Below are positions 51,444 to 60,107 of a stretch of DNA of 64,000 nucleotides, in pieces. The notes under the pieces were generated by a model, which saw only the letters and a program-made list of their open reading frames with translations, did no database searches and was not told where the DNA came from. Location: assembly GCA_944325185.1 (NCBI GenBank), contig CALUZA010000055.1:1-64000 (forward strand), given 5' to 3'. This stretch comes from Candidatus Gastranaerophilales bacterium. GTDB taxonomy: Bacteria; Cyanobacteriota; Vampirovibrionia; Gastranaerophilales; Gastranaerophilaceae. Both the position numbers and the translations under genes were made by a program. Numbering within the stretch: position 1 is the stretch's first letter; each line of letters starts with the position of its first letter.

Positions 51444-52517
51444 TTAATATGTATTATTTTCGTATTCTTTTCTATAATTTTTAATTTTTTCATTTTCAAA
51501 TTCAATTTGTTCGATATAATTGTTTATGGGTGTAAAACTGTCGGACTCGTTTTTTTCGTATCCGGAAAGTCTTTTGTTGTTAAATAAATATATTTCATCT
51601 CTTGAGTTTGTACGTTTGCCGTTTGATAAATTTGAAGCACTTCTTTTATATCTTGTAAGCAGTGTTTCATTGGTGTTGCTTGTATTGTACGCAAAAAATT
51701 CTTCTATGATTTTGGTTTTATCTTTGTATTTTGTTCTTGTTATTTTTGATATTTTACCATTTTCATATTCGTAGTATTTAGAAAAATTGGAGCCTACTTC
51801 TGTTATATTTTCTATCTTAAATCCGTTTGTTTTTAGTGGTATGATTGTACTTGTTCTGAGCCAGCCTGCTTCTTGTTCTAGTATTTCAATTGTTCCATCG
51901 CCATGTTTTTCAAACGTTATAGTTTTTTTGCCAATATTAAATTTTTCTAATTTTTCTTTGTTTGCTTTATTTATTATTGTTAATATTTCATCATATTTTC
52001 TTTTGCCTTCTTGGCTGTACATATTGCTTTTTTTGAATATTTTTTTTGAATTTATAATTGTTTTTTTGCTGTTCGAAGCTATTCTCGAAGATGTTTTTCT
52101 GCTTTTACTTGATAAATTAAACCTTTCGAATTTGATATTACTTTTTTGTTTTGTAGTTTGTTTTTTGTTTGACATTGCGGGCGCATCGTTTATTTTGTCT
52201 ACAGGTTTGTCATTTTTATCTAAATTTGTTCCTAAATTACTTTTAATTGATGGATTTTCAGCAGACAGACTTCTTCTTTTTAGCAGATATACAACAGTGC
52301 CAATTGCTGCAACGGCGCAAATTACGGTTAAAATTATAGGTTTTTTATTTTTCTTTAATTTGTCAATAAATGTTTCTTGCTCTTTTTTTTGAGAAATTTC
52401 CAAGCTGTCATTTTTTTCTTCTATGGATTGTTTTTGCATGCTTAACTTATTTGTATTAATTGGAATTAAAACAGCTTTTTGTGTTGTATTCGGATTTATT
52501 GCGGATATGTTTTGCAT
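51444..52517 (-). CDS. Single-span membrane protein, KIKKNKK family (member 1)
   Basis: A 357-residue paralogue. The N-tail is SLEISQKKEQETFIDKLKKNKK, then the span (PIILTVICAVAAIGTVVYLL) and KRR. A basic low-complexity linker follows (residues 85-150). The C-terminal domain has YD/RHS-like strands (ISKITRTKYKDKTKIIEEF, KYYEYENGKI). An AGGAAAG ribosome-binding site precedes the ATG. The same N-terminal module with different outer domains in the three neighbours suggests duplication followed by divergence of the exposed part. Confidence 0.78.
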   Translation of the reverse strand: MQNISAINPNTTQKAVLIPINTNKLSMQKQSIEEKNDSLEISQKKEQETFIDKLKKNKKPIILTVICAVAAIGTVVYLLKRRSLSAENPSIKSNLGTNLDKNDKPVDKINDAPAMSNKKQTTKQKSNIKFERFNLSSKSRKTSSRIASNSKKTIINSKKIFKKSNMYSQEGKRKYDEILTIINKANKEKLEKFNIGKKTITFEKHGDGTIEILEQEAGWLRTSTIIPLKTNGFKIENITEVGSNFSKYYEYENGKISKITRTKYKDKTKIIEEFFAYNTSNTNETLLTRYKRSASNLSNGKRTNSRDEIYLFNNKRLSGYEKNESDSFTPINNYIEQIEFENEKIKNYRKEYENNTY

Positions 52518-52644
52518 ATTTCTTACTTTCCTATTGGTATTAAATTTTCTAAATAAAAAAATTGCTTTATTTTTTTTAGGAATATTTAAAAATTTTAAGA
52601 ATTGTAAATATTATTTAGCCAAGTGAACTATTTTTTATTTGTAA

Positions 52645-52650
52645 TATAAT
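52645..52650 (+). promoter_or_regulatory. metK promoter -10 box
   Basis: A consensus TATAAT placing the transcript start near 52657. The resulting leader of about 65 nt holds the pseudoknot described at 52668-52713. Confidence 0.55.
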
Positions 52651-52667
52651 ATTAACTACAATGTTAC

Positions 52668-52713
52668 TGCCGGGTCGGAATTAAAAACCTTACCGGCATA
52701 GAAAAAATTAAGG
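52668..52713 (+). promoter_or_regulatory. Candidate H-type pseudoknot (riboswitch-like) at the metK ribosome-binding site
   Basis: Stem 1 pairs TGCCGG (52668-52673) with CCGGCA (52693-52698). The 3' side of its loop, CCTTA (52688-52692), is perfectly complementary to TAAGG (52709-52713), which is the core of the metK Shine-Dalgarno AAGGAG (52710-52715). The third segment (52699-52708) is A-rich. This is the geometry of SAM-II, SAM/SAH and preQ1 switches, in which ligand binding locks the pseudoknot and hides the ribosome-binding site. The sequence does not match a class I can name, so ligand and function are inferred from the position before metK. Confidence 0.5.
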
Positions 52714-52721
52714 AGAAAAAG

Positions 52722-53990
52722 ATGACATTAAAGAATTTTTTGTTTACTTCTGAGTCTGTGACAGAAGGACATCCTGATAAGGTGTGCGATCAGATTTCAG
52801 ATGCAATTTTGGATGAATTTTTAACTAAAGATCCAAAATCTCGCGTTGCTGCAGAAACTACTGTTACTACAGGTATGGCACTTGTTTGCGGTGAAATTAC
52901 TTCAAATTGTTACGTGGATATCCCTTCTGTGGTTAGAAATACTATTAAATCAATTGGCTATAACGGAGAAGAAGGCGGCGGTTTTGATTATAAGACTTGC
53001 GCTGTTTTAACTTCGATAGACGAGCAATCAACTGATATAGCAGGAGGCGTTAATAAAGCTCTTGAAACAAGATCAGATAACTCTGACACCTCAAAAGATG
53101 AAACTTTAGATATAGGCGCTGGTGATCAAGGTATTATGTTTGGCTATGCATGTTCTGAAACAAAAGAACTTATGCCTTTACCTATCTCTCTAGCTCATAA
53201 ACTTGCTTATAGACTTTCTGAGGTAAGAAAACAAAAACTTGTTGATTATTTACGTCCTGATGGGAAAAGTCAGGTTACTGTTGAATACAAAGATGGAAAA
53301 CCATATAGAATTGACACTGTTGTTATTTCGACTCAACATGACCCTGAAATAAATGGCGTTTCGGACAATCAAAAAATTCAGGAAATTATAAGAAATGATA
53401 TGATTAATCTTGTAATTAAACCGGTTTTTGAAAATTATGATATTAAGCCTGATGAAACAACAAAATATTTAATTAATCCTTCGGGAAGATTTGTTATTGG
53501 TGGCCCTCAAGGGGATGCCGGTTTAACAGGCAGAAAAATTATAGTTGACACTTATGGCGGATATGCTCGTCATGGTGGCGGTGCTTTTTCAGGTAAAGAT
53601 CCTACCAAAGTTGACCGTTCTGCTGCTTATGCGGCTCGTTGGGTTGCTAAAAATATTGTTAAAGCAGGACTTGCAGAAAAATGTGAAATAGAACTTGCTT
53701 ATGCAATTGGTAAATCTCAACCTGTTTCTGTTTTGGTTGATACATTCGGAACAGGAAGGGTGCCTGATGAAATGTTATCAAAAATTGTTGTTGATACGTT
53801 TGATTTAAGACCTGCTGCAATTATTAAACAATTTGATTTAAGAAATCTTCCTGCAAAAAATGGTGGAAAATTTTATCAAAAACTTGCTGCGTACGGTCAC
53901 GTTGGTCGTGAAGATTTTTCTATTCCTTGGGAAGAAACTCAAATGACTGATGAGTTATTGAAAAAAGCTTCCGTGCTTTCGGTAGGTTAA
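52722..53990 (+). CDS. metK: S-adenosylmethionine synthetase
   Basis: Makes SAM from methionine and ATP. The 422-residue chain is somewhat longer than the usual 380-400 but has all core motifs: [58 protein letters not shown] and [22 protein letters not shown]. An AAGGAG ribosome-binding site is 6 nt upstream and may be regulated by the pseudoknot leader. A strong terminator follows. The mtnP gene at 26401 recycles the by-product of SAM-dependent polyamine synthesis. Confidence 0.97.
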   Translation: MTLKNFLFTSESVTEGHPDKVCDQISDAILDEFLTKDPKSRVAAETTVTTGMALVCGEITSNCYVDIPSVVRNTIKSIGYNGEEGGGFDYKTCAVLTSIDEQSTDIAGGVNKALETRSDNSDTSKDETLDIGAGDQGIMFGYACSETKELMPLPISLAHKLAYRLSEVRKQKLVDYLRPDGKSQVTVEYKDGKPYRIDTVVISTQHDPEINGVSDNQKIQEIIRNDMINLVIKPVFENYDIKPDETTKYLINPSGRFVIGGPQGDAGLTGRKIIVDTYGGYARHGGGAFSGKDPTKVDRSAAYAARWVAKNIVKAGLAEKCEIELAYAIGKSQPVSVLVDTFGTGRVPDEMLSKIVVDTFDLRPAAIIKQFDLRNLPAKNGGKFYQKLAAYGHVGREDFSIPWEETQMTDELLKKASVLSVG

Positions 53991-53996
53991 AGGTTT

Positions 53997-54022
53997 AAAC
54001 CGCCTCTTTTGAGGCGGTTTTT
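53997..54022 (+). terminator. metK rho-independent terminator
   Basis: A 10-bp perfect stem, AAACCGCCTC with GAGGCGGTTT, with a TTTT loop and trailing Ts. Confidence 0.92.
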
Positions 54023-54031
54023 AGATTTAAT

Positions 54032-54592
54032 ATGAATTATAAAAACAATGAAACTTTGTCAATAGGTTCTTTAATTGACTCTTCAATTTTTGCTAAATCT
54101 TTGAAAGATGGAAAATTGCAGGATATAATTAAACATTCTACAATTTTTTCTTTTTGGGGTGAAATAGTAGGTCGAAAATTTGAAAAAATAACAAAACCTT
54201 ATGCAATTAAAAAATCTATATTTTATGTGAGTGTTAAGAGTCCTGTAGTTGCTCAAGAATTATCTTTAAATAAAAAGATTTTAATTAAAAAAATAAATTC
54301 ATATTCTATGCCTTTAGGATATGAAATTAAGGATATTGTTTTTAATTTTAAAAATTTTGAAGTTGTTACATCGAATGCTTTTGATGAAAATAAAAAAGGC
54401 GATTATTCGGATGATAATTTAATTTGGTACAATTGTGATGAGCTGGATAAAATTGAATTAAGTATTTCGACTATAGAAAAAATAAGGGCTTCTGTTTCAA
54501 AAATTTCTTTTTTAAATAATGAGCAAAAAGAAAAGTTAATTTTAAAAATAATACAAAATCATAAGGCGGAAATACTCAGAAAAACTAGTTAA
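54032..54592 (+). CDS. DUF721/DciA-like protein
   Basis: A 186-residue protein. Its residues 35-105 fit the DUF721/DciA domain: FSFWGEIVGRKFEKITKPYAIKKSIFYVSVKSPVVAQELSLNKK-type sequence with the conserved W...VG, p, V.V.sp...EL pattern. DciA loads or regulates the replicative helicase DnaB in bacteria lacking DnaC. The C-terminal 80 residues are not conserved. It begins only 10 nt after the metK terminator and has no clear Shine-Dalgarno, so its promoter may overlap the terminator or it relies on read-through. Confidence 0.72.
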   Translation: MNYKNNETLSIGSLIDSSIFAKSLKDGKLQDIIKHSTIFSFWGEIVGRKFEKITKPYAIKKSIFYVSVKSPVVAQELSLNKKILIKKINSYSMPLGYEIKDIVFNFKNFEVVTSNAFDENKKGDYSDDNLIWYNCDELDKIELSISTIEKIRASVSKISFLNNEQKEKLILKIIQNHKAEILRKTS

Positions 54593-54617
54593 AAAGTATA
54601 GTTTTTGTTTTGTAGAC

Positions 54618-54645
54618 TAGACAAATTTTTAAAATAGTGTATAAT
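54618..54645 (+). promoter_or_regulatory. Strong sigma-70-type promoter of the small-peptide unit
   Basis: TAGACA (54618-54623), a 16-bp spacer and TATAAT (54640-54645). It would start transcription near 54652. Confidence 0.65.
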
Positions 54646-54674
54646 TAATATTGCTGGCATATATGAGGATTATT

Positions 54675-54761
54675 ATGTTTAAAATTCTACTTGGACTTAT
54701 CCGAAGCTTAAGACCTTTTCAACAAGAAGGCCTGGTTTTTGTTCCGATTAGGAAAGATTAA
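54675..54761 (+). CDS. 28-aa small protein in its own transcription unit
   Basis: A short frame beginning MFKILLGLIRSLRPF and ending VFVPIRKD, preceded by GAGG 7 nt before the ATG. It sits between a strong promoter (54618-54645) and a strong terminator (54780-54809), so the transcript of about 160 nt appears to encode nothing else. The N-terminal half is amphipathic and basic. It could be a leader peptide, a membrane-active micropeptide or the coding part of a dual-function RNA. The peptide has no run of a single amino acid that would mark classical attenuation. Confidence 0.55.
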   Translation: MFKILLGLIRSLRPFQQEGLVFVPIRKD

Positions 54762-54779
54762 TTAAATAAAATTAAGTTG

Positions 54780-54809
54780 AAAAAAGGCCTTTTGAAAAAG
54801 GTCTTTTTT
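54780..54809 (+). terminator. Terminator of the small-peptide unit
   Basis: A 13-bp stem with one G-T pair (54780-54792 with 54797-54809), a TGAA loop and a T6 end. Confidence 0.9.
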
Positions 54810-54889
54810 ATGTTAAAAATTCTTTATAAAATAATAAAAACAGGCAAAAAAAATTATTCAGTTACATTAAACAAAAGTAAGGAAGAAAT

Positions 54890-54961
54890 ATGAAGAAAAA
54901 TTCTAAAATGCGAATAAGAAATCGAGTTCAAAAGTTAATGAATTTAATTTGGGGACTTTAA
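54890..54961 (+). CDS. Possible 23-aa basic small protein
   Basis: A short frame, MKKNSKMRIRNRVQKLMNLIWGL, with AAGGAAG 6 nt before the ATG. It is strongly basic and probably a single helix. It ends 24 nt before the 54986 gene, so it could be an upstream coupled frame. The good ribosome-binding site is the only support. Confidence 0.4.
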   Translation: MKKNSKMRIRNRVQKLMNLIWGL

Positions 54962-54985
54962 TTTTTATTGTAGTAAAGGAATGAA

Positions 54986-56326
54986 ATGGCAATACCGAGC
55001 ATTATAACAAGTGGATTTGTAAAAACATTATCAGGTTTAGGAAATAATTCAGATTCAATTATACCATTAGTTGCAAAAGATGTAATTTCTGATTGCGCAT
55101 TGGTGCATACATATAAAAAAGAAGGCGGCAAGGATGACGTCAGAGAGAAGGCTATAGAGGAATTTGGAACAGGCGCCCTTTGGCTTTTTGGAATTCCTTC
55201 GTTTAGATTTTTGATAGATAAAACAATATACCCTATGTTGGGTTTAAAGCCCGAGCTCGACCCCAGAGTTTTAAACAATAAAAATAAAAGATTTGATTTA
55301 TTGCATTCTTTTGCAAAAGAAGACGAAAAGAAGGTTTTTGATGCATTGGGCGAGAAAACCAAATTATTTAATAAAATTAATCTTCCTTTTACAAATAAAC
55401 AAATGTACAAAGGCGTTTATGCAGCTAAATTCTTAGCTTCAACTTTATTGTGTGCTTTTGCATTGACAAAATTAATCAAATATAAACAAAAAACAACTGA
55501 TGAAAGAATTAAAAAAGATATTGATATTAAAAGAAAAAAATTAGAGAAAAATCAGATTTTTTCAGGAAGTCAAAATATTTATAAGAATTTTCAGGATAAG
55601 GCTTCTAACCGAAATATTTCGTTTAAGGGCGGAATGGCCGCTGCTGTTGGTGATTTTGCACAAGATTTTATGTTTAATCCTTTAAAAAATACATCTATAT
55701 TGGACGGATTTATTGCAGGCACCAGATTAAAAGAAGGGCGTAAAGGTGAAAGGGCTGAAATTGGTGTAAAAGAAATTTTTCAGGCAGTGTTTATATATCT
55801 TTTAGCTCAACCTATTCAAATGGCGTTTGAATTTATAGGTAAAAAGGCAGGACTTCCAATAGAACTTGATCCAAAAGTTATATTTGATCCAAAATTGCAA
55901 GAAAAATTATTGGCTTCCGTTAATGATATAAAAGCATTAAAGGATTCTAATGATATGCTAAAAAGTATATATAATCTGAATCCTAAGAGTAGTTTAGTTG
56001 AAATTCTTGCAAATAACGGCACAATTCCTGTTGTCAAAGATAAGAAATCAATTAAAGCTATAAGTACTTTTAAACCAATTGACGAAAATGAAGTTAAAAA
56101 AGCTTTGTCAAATATTGAAAGTTTATCAAGTGCAATGTCTTCAATTAAGAAAATTAAGGCATTTAAAACATTTGCTGTATTAGGTAATGTTGCAATCGCA
56201 ATATGCGCAATGGGTATATTGCAACCAAAAATTAATATATGGTTAAGAAAAACATTAAATCATGGCGACAACAGAAATCCTGCAATTGTTCAAAAAGAAA
56301 AAGAAATGGAAAAAGCTTTGGCTTAA
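54986..56326 (+). CDS. Lineage-specific membrane protein with SFKGG motif (family A, member 3)
   Basis: A 446-residue protein of unknown function. Hydrophobic segments lie near residues 52-72 (TGALWLFGIPSFRFLI), 147-165 (AAKFLASTLLCAFALTKL), 268-285 (EIFQAVFIYLLAQPIQMAF) and 400-420 (FAVLGNVAIAICAMGIL). The motif RNISFKGG falls near residue 208, mid-protein, followed by a Met-Ala-rich restart. The end pattern (span, QPKINIW, then a NP and KEKEMEKA tail) matches the genes at 38414 and 39613. An AAAGGAATG-type ribosome-binding site is present. It converges on the small 56323 gene with a 4-bp overlap. Confidence 0.8.
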   Translation: MAIPSIITSGFVKTLSGLGNNSDSIIPLVAKDVISDCALVHTYKKEGGKDDVREKAIEEFGTGALWLFGIPSFRFLIDKTIYPMLGLKPELDPRVLNNKNKRFDLLHSFAKEDEKKVFDALGEKTKLFNKINLPFTNKQMYKGVYAAKFLASTLLCAFALTKLIKYKQKTTDERIKKDIDIKRKKLEKNQIFSGSQNIYKNFQDKASNRNISFKGGMAAAVGDFAQDFMFNPLKNTSILDGFIAGTRLKEGRKGERAEIGVKEIFQAVFIYLLAQPIQMAFEFIGKKAGLPIELDPKVIFDPKLQEKLLASVNDIKALKDSNDMLKSIYNLNPKSSLVEILANNGTIPVVKDKKSIKAISTFKPIDENEVKKALSNIESLSSAMSSIKKIKAFKTFAVLGNVAIAICAMGILQPKINIWLRKTLNHGDNRNPAIVQKEKEMEKALA

Positions 56327-56571
56327 ACCTCAATAAAAAGTTTTCTTCCTACTATATTCGGTTTGCCATTGTAGTAACCTGCAAAATATCCGCCTGCTAT
56401 CGGTTGATTTTTGCCGTAAGCGTAGCTTGAGCCAAAAGTTGTTGTAAGAAAAGGATTTTCATTCTGTTCTTTAAACGGATTATTTGATTGCACTGATGTT
56501 TTTGAAATTGTTGCAACCTGATTTGTTGAACTTAAAGACTTTGTGATGAGTGAAACTAAATTCGACAGCAT
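56323..56571 (-). CDS. Small hypothetical protein (82 aa)
   Basis: An 82-residue protein with AAAGGAT upstream of the ATG. The N-terminal third is Ser/Thr-rich. A Gly/Tyr-rich patch (GSSYAYGKNQPIAGGYFAGYYNGKPN) leads to a hydrophobic C-terminus, VGRKLFIEV. The composition is unlike a random antisense frame. It fills the gap between two plus-strand genes and overlaps the end of the 54986 gene by 4 bp. The family is not recognised. Confidence 0.6.
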   Translation of the reverse strand: MLSNLVSLITKSLSSTNQVATISKTSVQSNNPFKEQNENPFLTTTFGSSYAYGKNQPIAGGYFAGYYNGKPNIVGRKLFIEV

Positions 56572-56713
56572 ATTAAATCCTTTTTTAGTTTATTTAATGA
56601 AAAATATCTAATTGTCAAATTAATTTTATCATTATTGTAAAAAATTAAATCAAGCATTTAGTTGGAAATTTTTAAAAAATATTAATTTAATATTCAAATT
56701 TATATTCTTATGA

Positions 56714-56719
56714 TAGAAT
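56714..56719 (+). promoter_or_regulatory. Extended -10 (TGA-TAGAAT) for rny
   Basis: The same TGATAGAAT string as at 20282-20290. The leader would be about 90 nt and contains a small hairpin with a TTCG loop (about 56775-56800) just before the ribosome-binding site AAGAGG (56801-56806). Confidence 0.5.
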
Positions 56720-56815
56720 TATATTATTAAGATGACTTTATCATTTTTATATATATACAATTAAATATGAAAACAGTCTATCTTCGGGACTATAGATTAT
56801 AAGAGGATTAGGACA

Positions 56816-58348
56816 ATTATTATCGTATTATATGTTATTGTAGGCCTTTTGCTTTTAACAACAGCGGCTATGACCATGCTTTTTGTAAGGTCAAAAGCTA
56901 AAGTAGAAGTGCTTGAAAAAAATGAACAAAAGTATATTGAAGATTTTAAAGAAAAAGAGACTTTTTTAAGAAAAGAAGCTCTTATTTCAGCAAAAGAACA
57001 GCTTCATAAAGAAAGATTGGATTTTGAAGAATTAAGCAGAGAAAAGAAGCTTGAGCTGGAAAAAATACAACAAGACTTATTTAAAAAAGAAGATGAACTT
57101 GAGGCAAAAAATCAGTCTATTGTTGACAAAGAACTTCTTTTATCTAAAAAACAGGATTTATTGGACGAAAAAGAAGATTATCTTGCTGAGACCATTGCAA
57201 AGCAAATCTCTGAACTTGAGCGAGTTGCTCAAATGTCAAGAGAAGAAGCCAAAGAAATGCTTTTAAATCAACTAAAAGATGAACTTGCTTCTGAACAGGT
57301 TCAGTTAATAAGAGAAAATGAAATTAAAATCAAAGAAGCAGCCGAAGAACAAGCACGTGAAATTTTAAGTCAAACAATGCAAAGATGTGCTATTGAGCAA
57401 GTTATTGAAACCAGTGTTTCTGTTGTTTCTTTGCCTTCAGATGAAATGAAAGGAAGAATAATTGGTAGAGAAGGTCGAAATATTCGTACTCTTGAAACGC
57501 TAACGGGTGTTGATTTAATTATTGATGATACTCCGGAGGCGGTTGTTTTATCTTCTTTTGATCCCGTAAGACGTGAAATTGCTAAATTAACTATAGAAAA
57601 ATTAATTCAAGACGGAAGAATTCATCCTGTCAGAATTGAAGAAGTATATGAAAAATCTGTAAAAGAAATTGAAAATAAAATTAAGCAAGAAGGTGAACGG
57701 GCTGCCGTTGACCTCGGAATAATGAACCTTAACAAAGAGCTTTCAAAAACACTTGGACGCTTATATTATAGAACAAGCTACGGTCAAAACGTGCTAAAAC
57801 ATTCGATTGAAGTTGGACAAATTGCTGGAATGCTTGCTGCAGAACTTGGTTCGGATGTTAAAAGCGCTAAACGTGCCGGTCTGTTGCATGATATAGGTAA
57901 AGCAATAGACCAAGAACAAGAAGGAACACATGTTCAACTTGGCGCAGATTTAGCTCGCAGATTTGGCGAAAAAGAGCTGATAGTTCATGCAATTGAAGCG
58001 CACCATGATGATGTTCCTTGTAACACATTGACGGATGCGTTGGTTAAAATTGCAGATACAATTTCGGCAGGTCGCCCCGGTGCACGTCGTGATACGCTTG
58101 AAATCTATATAAAACGCCTTAAAAAACTGGAAGAAATCGCTAACAGTTATGAAGGCATTAAGCAGACATTTGCTGTTCAAGCTGGTCGAGAGGTTAGGGT
58201 TATTGTTCAACCGAACGTATTTGATGATGTTGCAAGCGCAAAACTGGCTCGTGATATCGCAAAACGAATAGAGGATGAACTGGAGTACCCCGGACAAATT
58301 CGAGTAACCGTAGTAAGAGAAGCGAGAGTTACCGAAATTGCCAAATAG
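56816..58348 (+). CDS. rny: Ribonuclease Y, apparent non-AUG start
   Basis: The membrane-anchored endoribonuclease that starts mRNA decay. About 510 residues comprise an N-terminal membrane helix, a long coiled coil (30-200), a KH domain ([15 protein letters not shown]) and an HD domain ([22 protein letters not shown]) with intact metal ligands. The first ordinary start codon is TTG 56849, which would remove most of the membrane helix. The open frame upstream encodes [14 protein letters not shown], a normal anchor, and has only ATT or ATC codons where a start is needed. AAGAGG at 56801-56806 lies 9 nt before ATT 56816, which I take as the probable start. Confidence 0.9.
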   Translation: MIIVLYVIVGLLLLTTAAMTMLFVRSKAKVEVLEKNEQKYIEDFKEKETFLRKEALISAKEQLHKERLDFEELSREKKLELEKIQQDLFKKEDELEAKNQSIVDKELLLSKKQDLLDEKEDYLAETIAKQISELERVAQMSREEAKEMLLNQLKDELASEQVQLIRENEIKIKEAAEEQAREILSQTMQRCAIEQVIETSVSVVSLPSDEMKGRIIGREGRNIRTLETLTGVDLIIDDTPEAVVLSSFDPVRREIAKLTIEKLIQDGRIHPVRIEEVYEKSVKEIENKIKQEGERAAVDLGIMNLNKELSKTLGRLYYRTSYGQNVLKHSIEVGQIAGMLAAELGSDVKSAKRAGLLHDIGKAIDQEQEGTHVQLGADLARRFGEKELIVHAIEAHHDDVPCNTLTDALVKIADTISAGRPGARRDTLEIYIKRLKKLEEIANSYEGIKQTFAVQAGREVRVIVQPNVFDDVASAKLARDIAKRIEDELEYPGQIRVTVVREARVTEIAK

Positions 58349-58361
58349 TGGCAGTTTGAAA

Positions 58362-59183
58362 ATGCAAGAAAATCTTAAAATTTTATTTATAGGTGATATT
58401 GTTGGTCGCGCAGGAAGAAATATTGTTAAAAAATTTCTTTTGGATGACAACAATAAAGAAAAATATGATTTTATTATTGCAAATGCAGAAAACGCAAGTC
58501 ATGGTTTTGGGTTGACTAAGAAAAATCATGATGATTTATTGGCTTGCGGAATTCATTGTTTGACTTCCGGAAATCATATTTGGGATAAAAAAGATATTTT
58601 GCAATATATTAATGAATCTCCTGCTTTAATTAGGCCATATAATTATCATAAGTCTGCATTGGGTGTTGGGTATAAAATTTTTAATGACAAAATAATTGTT
58701 ATCAATTTGTTGGGTAAAACTTTTTTGCCACCAATTGATTGTCCTTTTGAAGCTTTGGAAAGATTGATTTTAGAATTAAAAGAAAAAAATATACTGGAAA
58801 ATAAAATAGTTTTTATAGATTTTCATGCTGAGGCTACCGCAGAAAAACAATGTTTTGCAAGATTTGCAGCGTCTCTTGGTGTCAGTGCTGTTGTTGGAAC
58901 TCATACACATGTTCAGACTGCCGATGAAACAATTATAGACAACAGTTGCGCATATTTGACAGATGCAGGATTTTGCGGAAGTAAAAATGGCGTAATTGGA
59001 ATGGAATATGAAGCGTCATTAAGAAGGCTAGTTACTTCAATAAATGAAAGATTTGAAGTTGAGATGTCTTATCCGTATGTGTTTAATGCTTGTGAAATTG
59101 ATTTTTGTTTGAATATTCCAAAAAGCATTAATAGAATAAGTTTTGAATACACACAAGACGAGGAAAAGGAAAGTGAAAATTGA
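58362..59183 (+). CDS. ymdB: YmdB-type metallophosphoesterase (TIGR00282 family)
   Basis: A calcineurin-like phosphodiesterase acting on 2',3'- or 3',5'-cyclic nucleotides, 273 residues. Metal ligands appear in FIGDIVGRAGR, NAENASHG, TSGNHIWD, DFHAEATAEK and GTHTHVQTAD. The start is ATG 58362, 13 nt after the rny stop; an upstream TTG inside rny is rejected. The rny-ymdB order is the same as in Bacillus, where YmdB affects RNase Y-linked gene expression. It overlaps the PHP gene by 11 nt. Confidence 0.94.
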   Translation: MQENLKILFIGDIVGRAGRNIVKKFLLDDNNKEKYDFIIANAENASHGFGLTKKNHDDLLACGIHCLTSGNHIWDKKDILQYINESPALIRPYNYHKSALGVGYKIFNDKIIVINLLGKTFLPPIDCPFEALERLILELKEKNILENKIVFIDFHAEATAEKQCFARFAASLGVSAVVGTHTHVQTADETIIDNSCAYLTDAGFCGSKNGVIGMEYEASLRRLVTSINERFEVEMSYPYVFNACEIDFCLNIPKSINRISFEYTQDEEKESEN

Positions 59184-60021
59184 CTTACATATTCATACAA
59201 CTTATTCTGACGGAATGCTAAGTCCCGAAGAAATTGTAGATACAGCAGTCGGCTGCAATTTAGATGTAATTGCTCTTACTGATCATGATAATGTATTGTC
59301 TTATCAGATTGCTTGCGATTATTTGAAAAAAAATAACATAAATCTTGAAATCATTTCCGGAGTTGAAATTAATACAATTTATAAAAATTATGAAGTTCAT
59401 ATTTTGGGTTATTTTATGGACAAAAATAACAATGATTTTATAAAGATGATTGATTTTCAACAAAAAGCAAGAATTGAGCAAACACATCAAATAATTGATT
59501 TGCTTGCAAAAAAACAAGGAATAAAAATTAAGTTTGAAGATGTTCAAAAACTAGTTGCTCCAAAAGGTTCAATTGGAAGACCGCATATCGCAAGAGCAAT
59601 AACAAATTCAGGCGGAACGGCAAACGTTATGGAGGCGTATGCAAAATTTATCAACAACAGTTCCGATGTTTATGTTGAAAGAAAAACGGTGTCTCCGCAT
59701 GATGCCGTCGAGGTTATTAGCGAAGCTGGCGGAATTCCTGTTTTTGCTCATCCTATAGATGTCGATATAGCGGATGATTTAACGCGCGAACTTGTAAGTT
59801 ACGGTTTGAGAGGAATTGAAGCATATCATAGAAAGCATTCCCCTGCTGCAGTGGAGCATTTTTCAACATTAGCTGAACAATATGGGCTTATTGTAACTGG
59901 TGGATCTGATTTTCATGCGCCTTCTATGAATCATGGTACAATTTTAATGGGTAAAAATTTCGTTCCTGATTGGATTTATGATAAATTAATTATAGAGAAA
60001 AAGAGAATAGATTTAGCATAG
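59173..60021 (+). CDS. PHP-domain phosphoesterase (RNase AM/YciV-like)
   Basis: A 282-residue PHP phosphoesterase. The start is GTG 59173 after AGGAAAAGGA and lies within the ymdB end. Metal-binding motifs are DLHIHTTYSDG, ALTDHDN, SGVEIN, GRPHIARA, FAHPID and GGSDFHAP. Relatives include the E. coli RNase AM/YciV 5'-3' exonuclease and 3',5'-nucleotide bisphosphate phosphatases. With rny and ymdB it completes a three-gene RNA/nucleotide turnover cluster. The exact substrate is unproven. Confidence 0.92.
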   Translation: MKIDLHIHTTYSDGMLSPEEIVDTAVGCNLDVIALTDHDNVLSYQIACDYLKKNNINLEIISGVEINTIYKNYEVHILGYFMDKNNNDFIKMIDFQQKARIEQTHQIIDLLAKKQGIKIKFEDVQKLVAPKGSIGRPHIARAITNSGGTANVMEAYAKFINNSSDVYVERKTVSPHDAVEVISEAGGIPVFAHPIDVDIADDLTRELVSYGLRGIEAYHRKHSPAAVEHFSTLAEQYGLIVTGGSDFHAPSMNHGTILMGKNFVPDWIYDKLIIEKKRIDLA

Positions 60022-60053
60022 TTGTTTGCAGTTTGCATATATAATTTTATGAT

Positions 60054-60093
60054 AAAACCCTGAAATAGACCTTTTGTCTTGTTTCAGGGTTTT
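60054..60093. terminator. Bidirectional terminator
   Basis: A 12-bp perfect outer stem (60054-60065 with 60082-60093) and a short inner AGAC/GTCT stem, with A and T runs at the ends. It separates the convergent PHP and EF-hand genes. Confidence 0.85.
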
Positions 60094-60107
60094 AGTTTTG
60101 AAAATAA

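Noticed and set aside
52657..52722. Assignment of the metK leader to a known SAM riboswitch class
   Set aside because: It is too short for SAM-I/IV, and the core nucleotides I remember for SAM-II, SAM-III and SAM/SAH are not present. Only the pseudoknot geometry is claimed.
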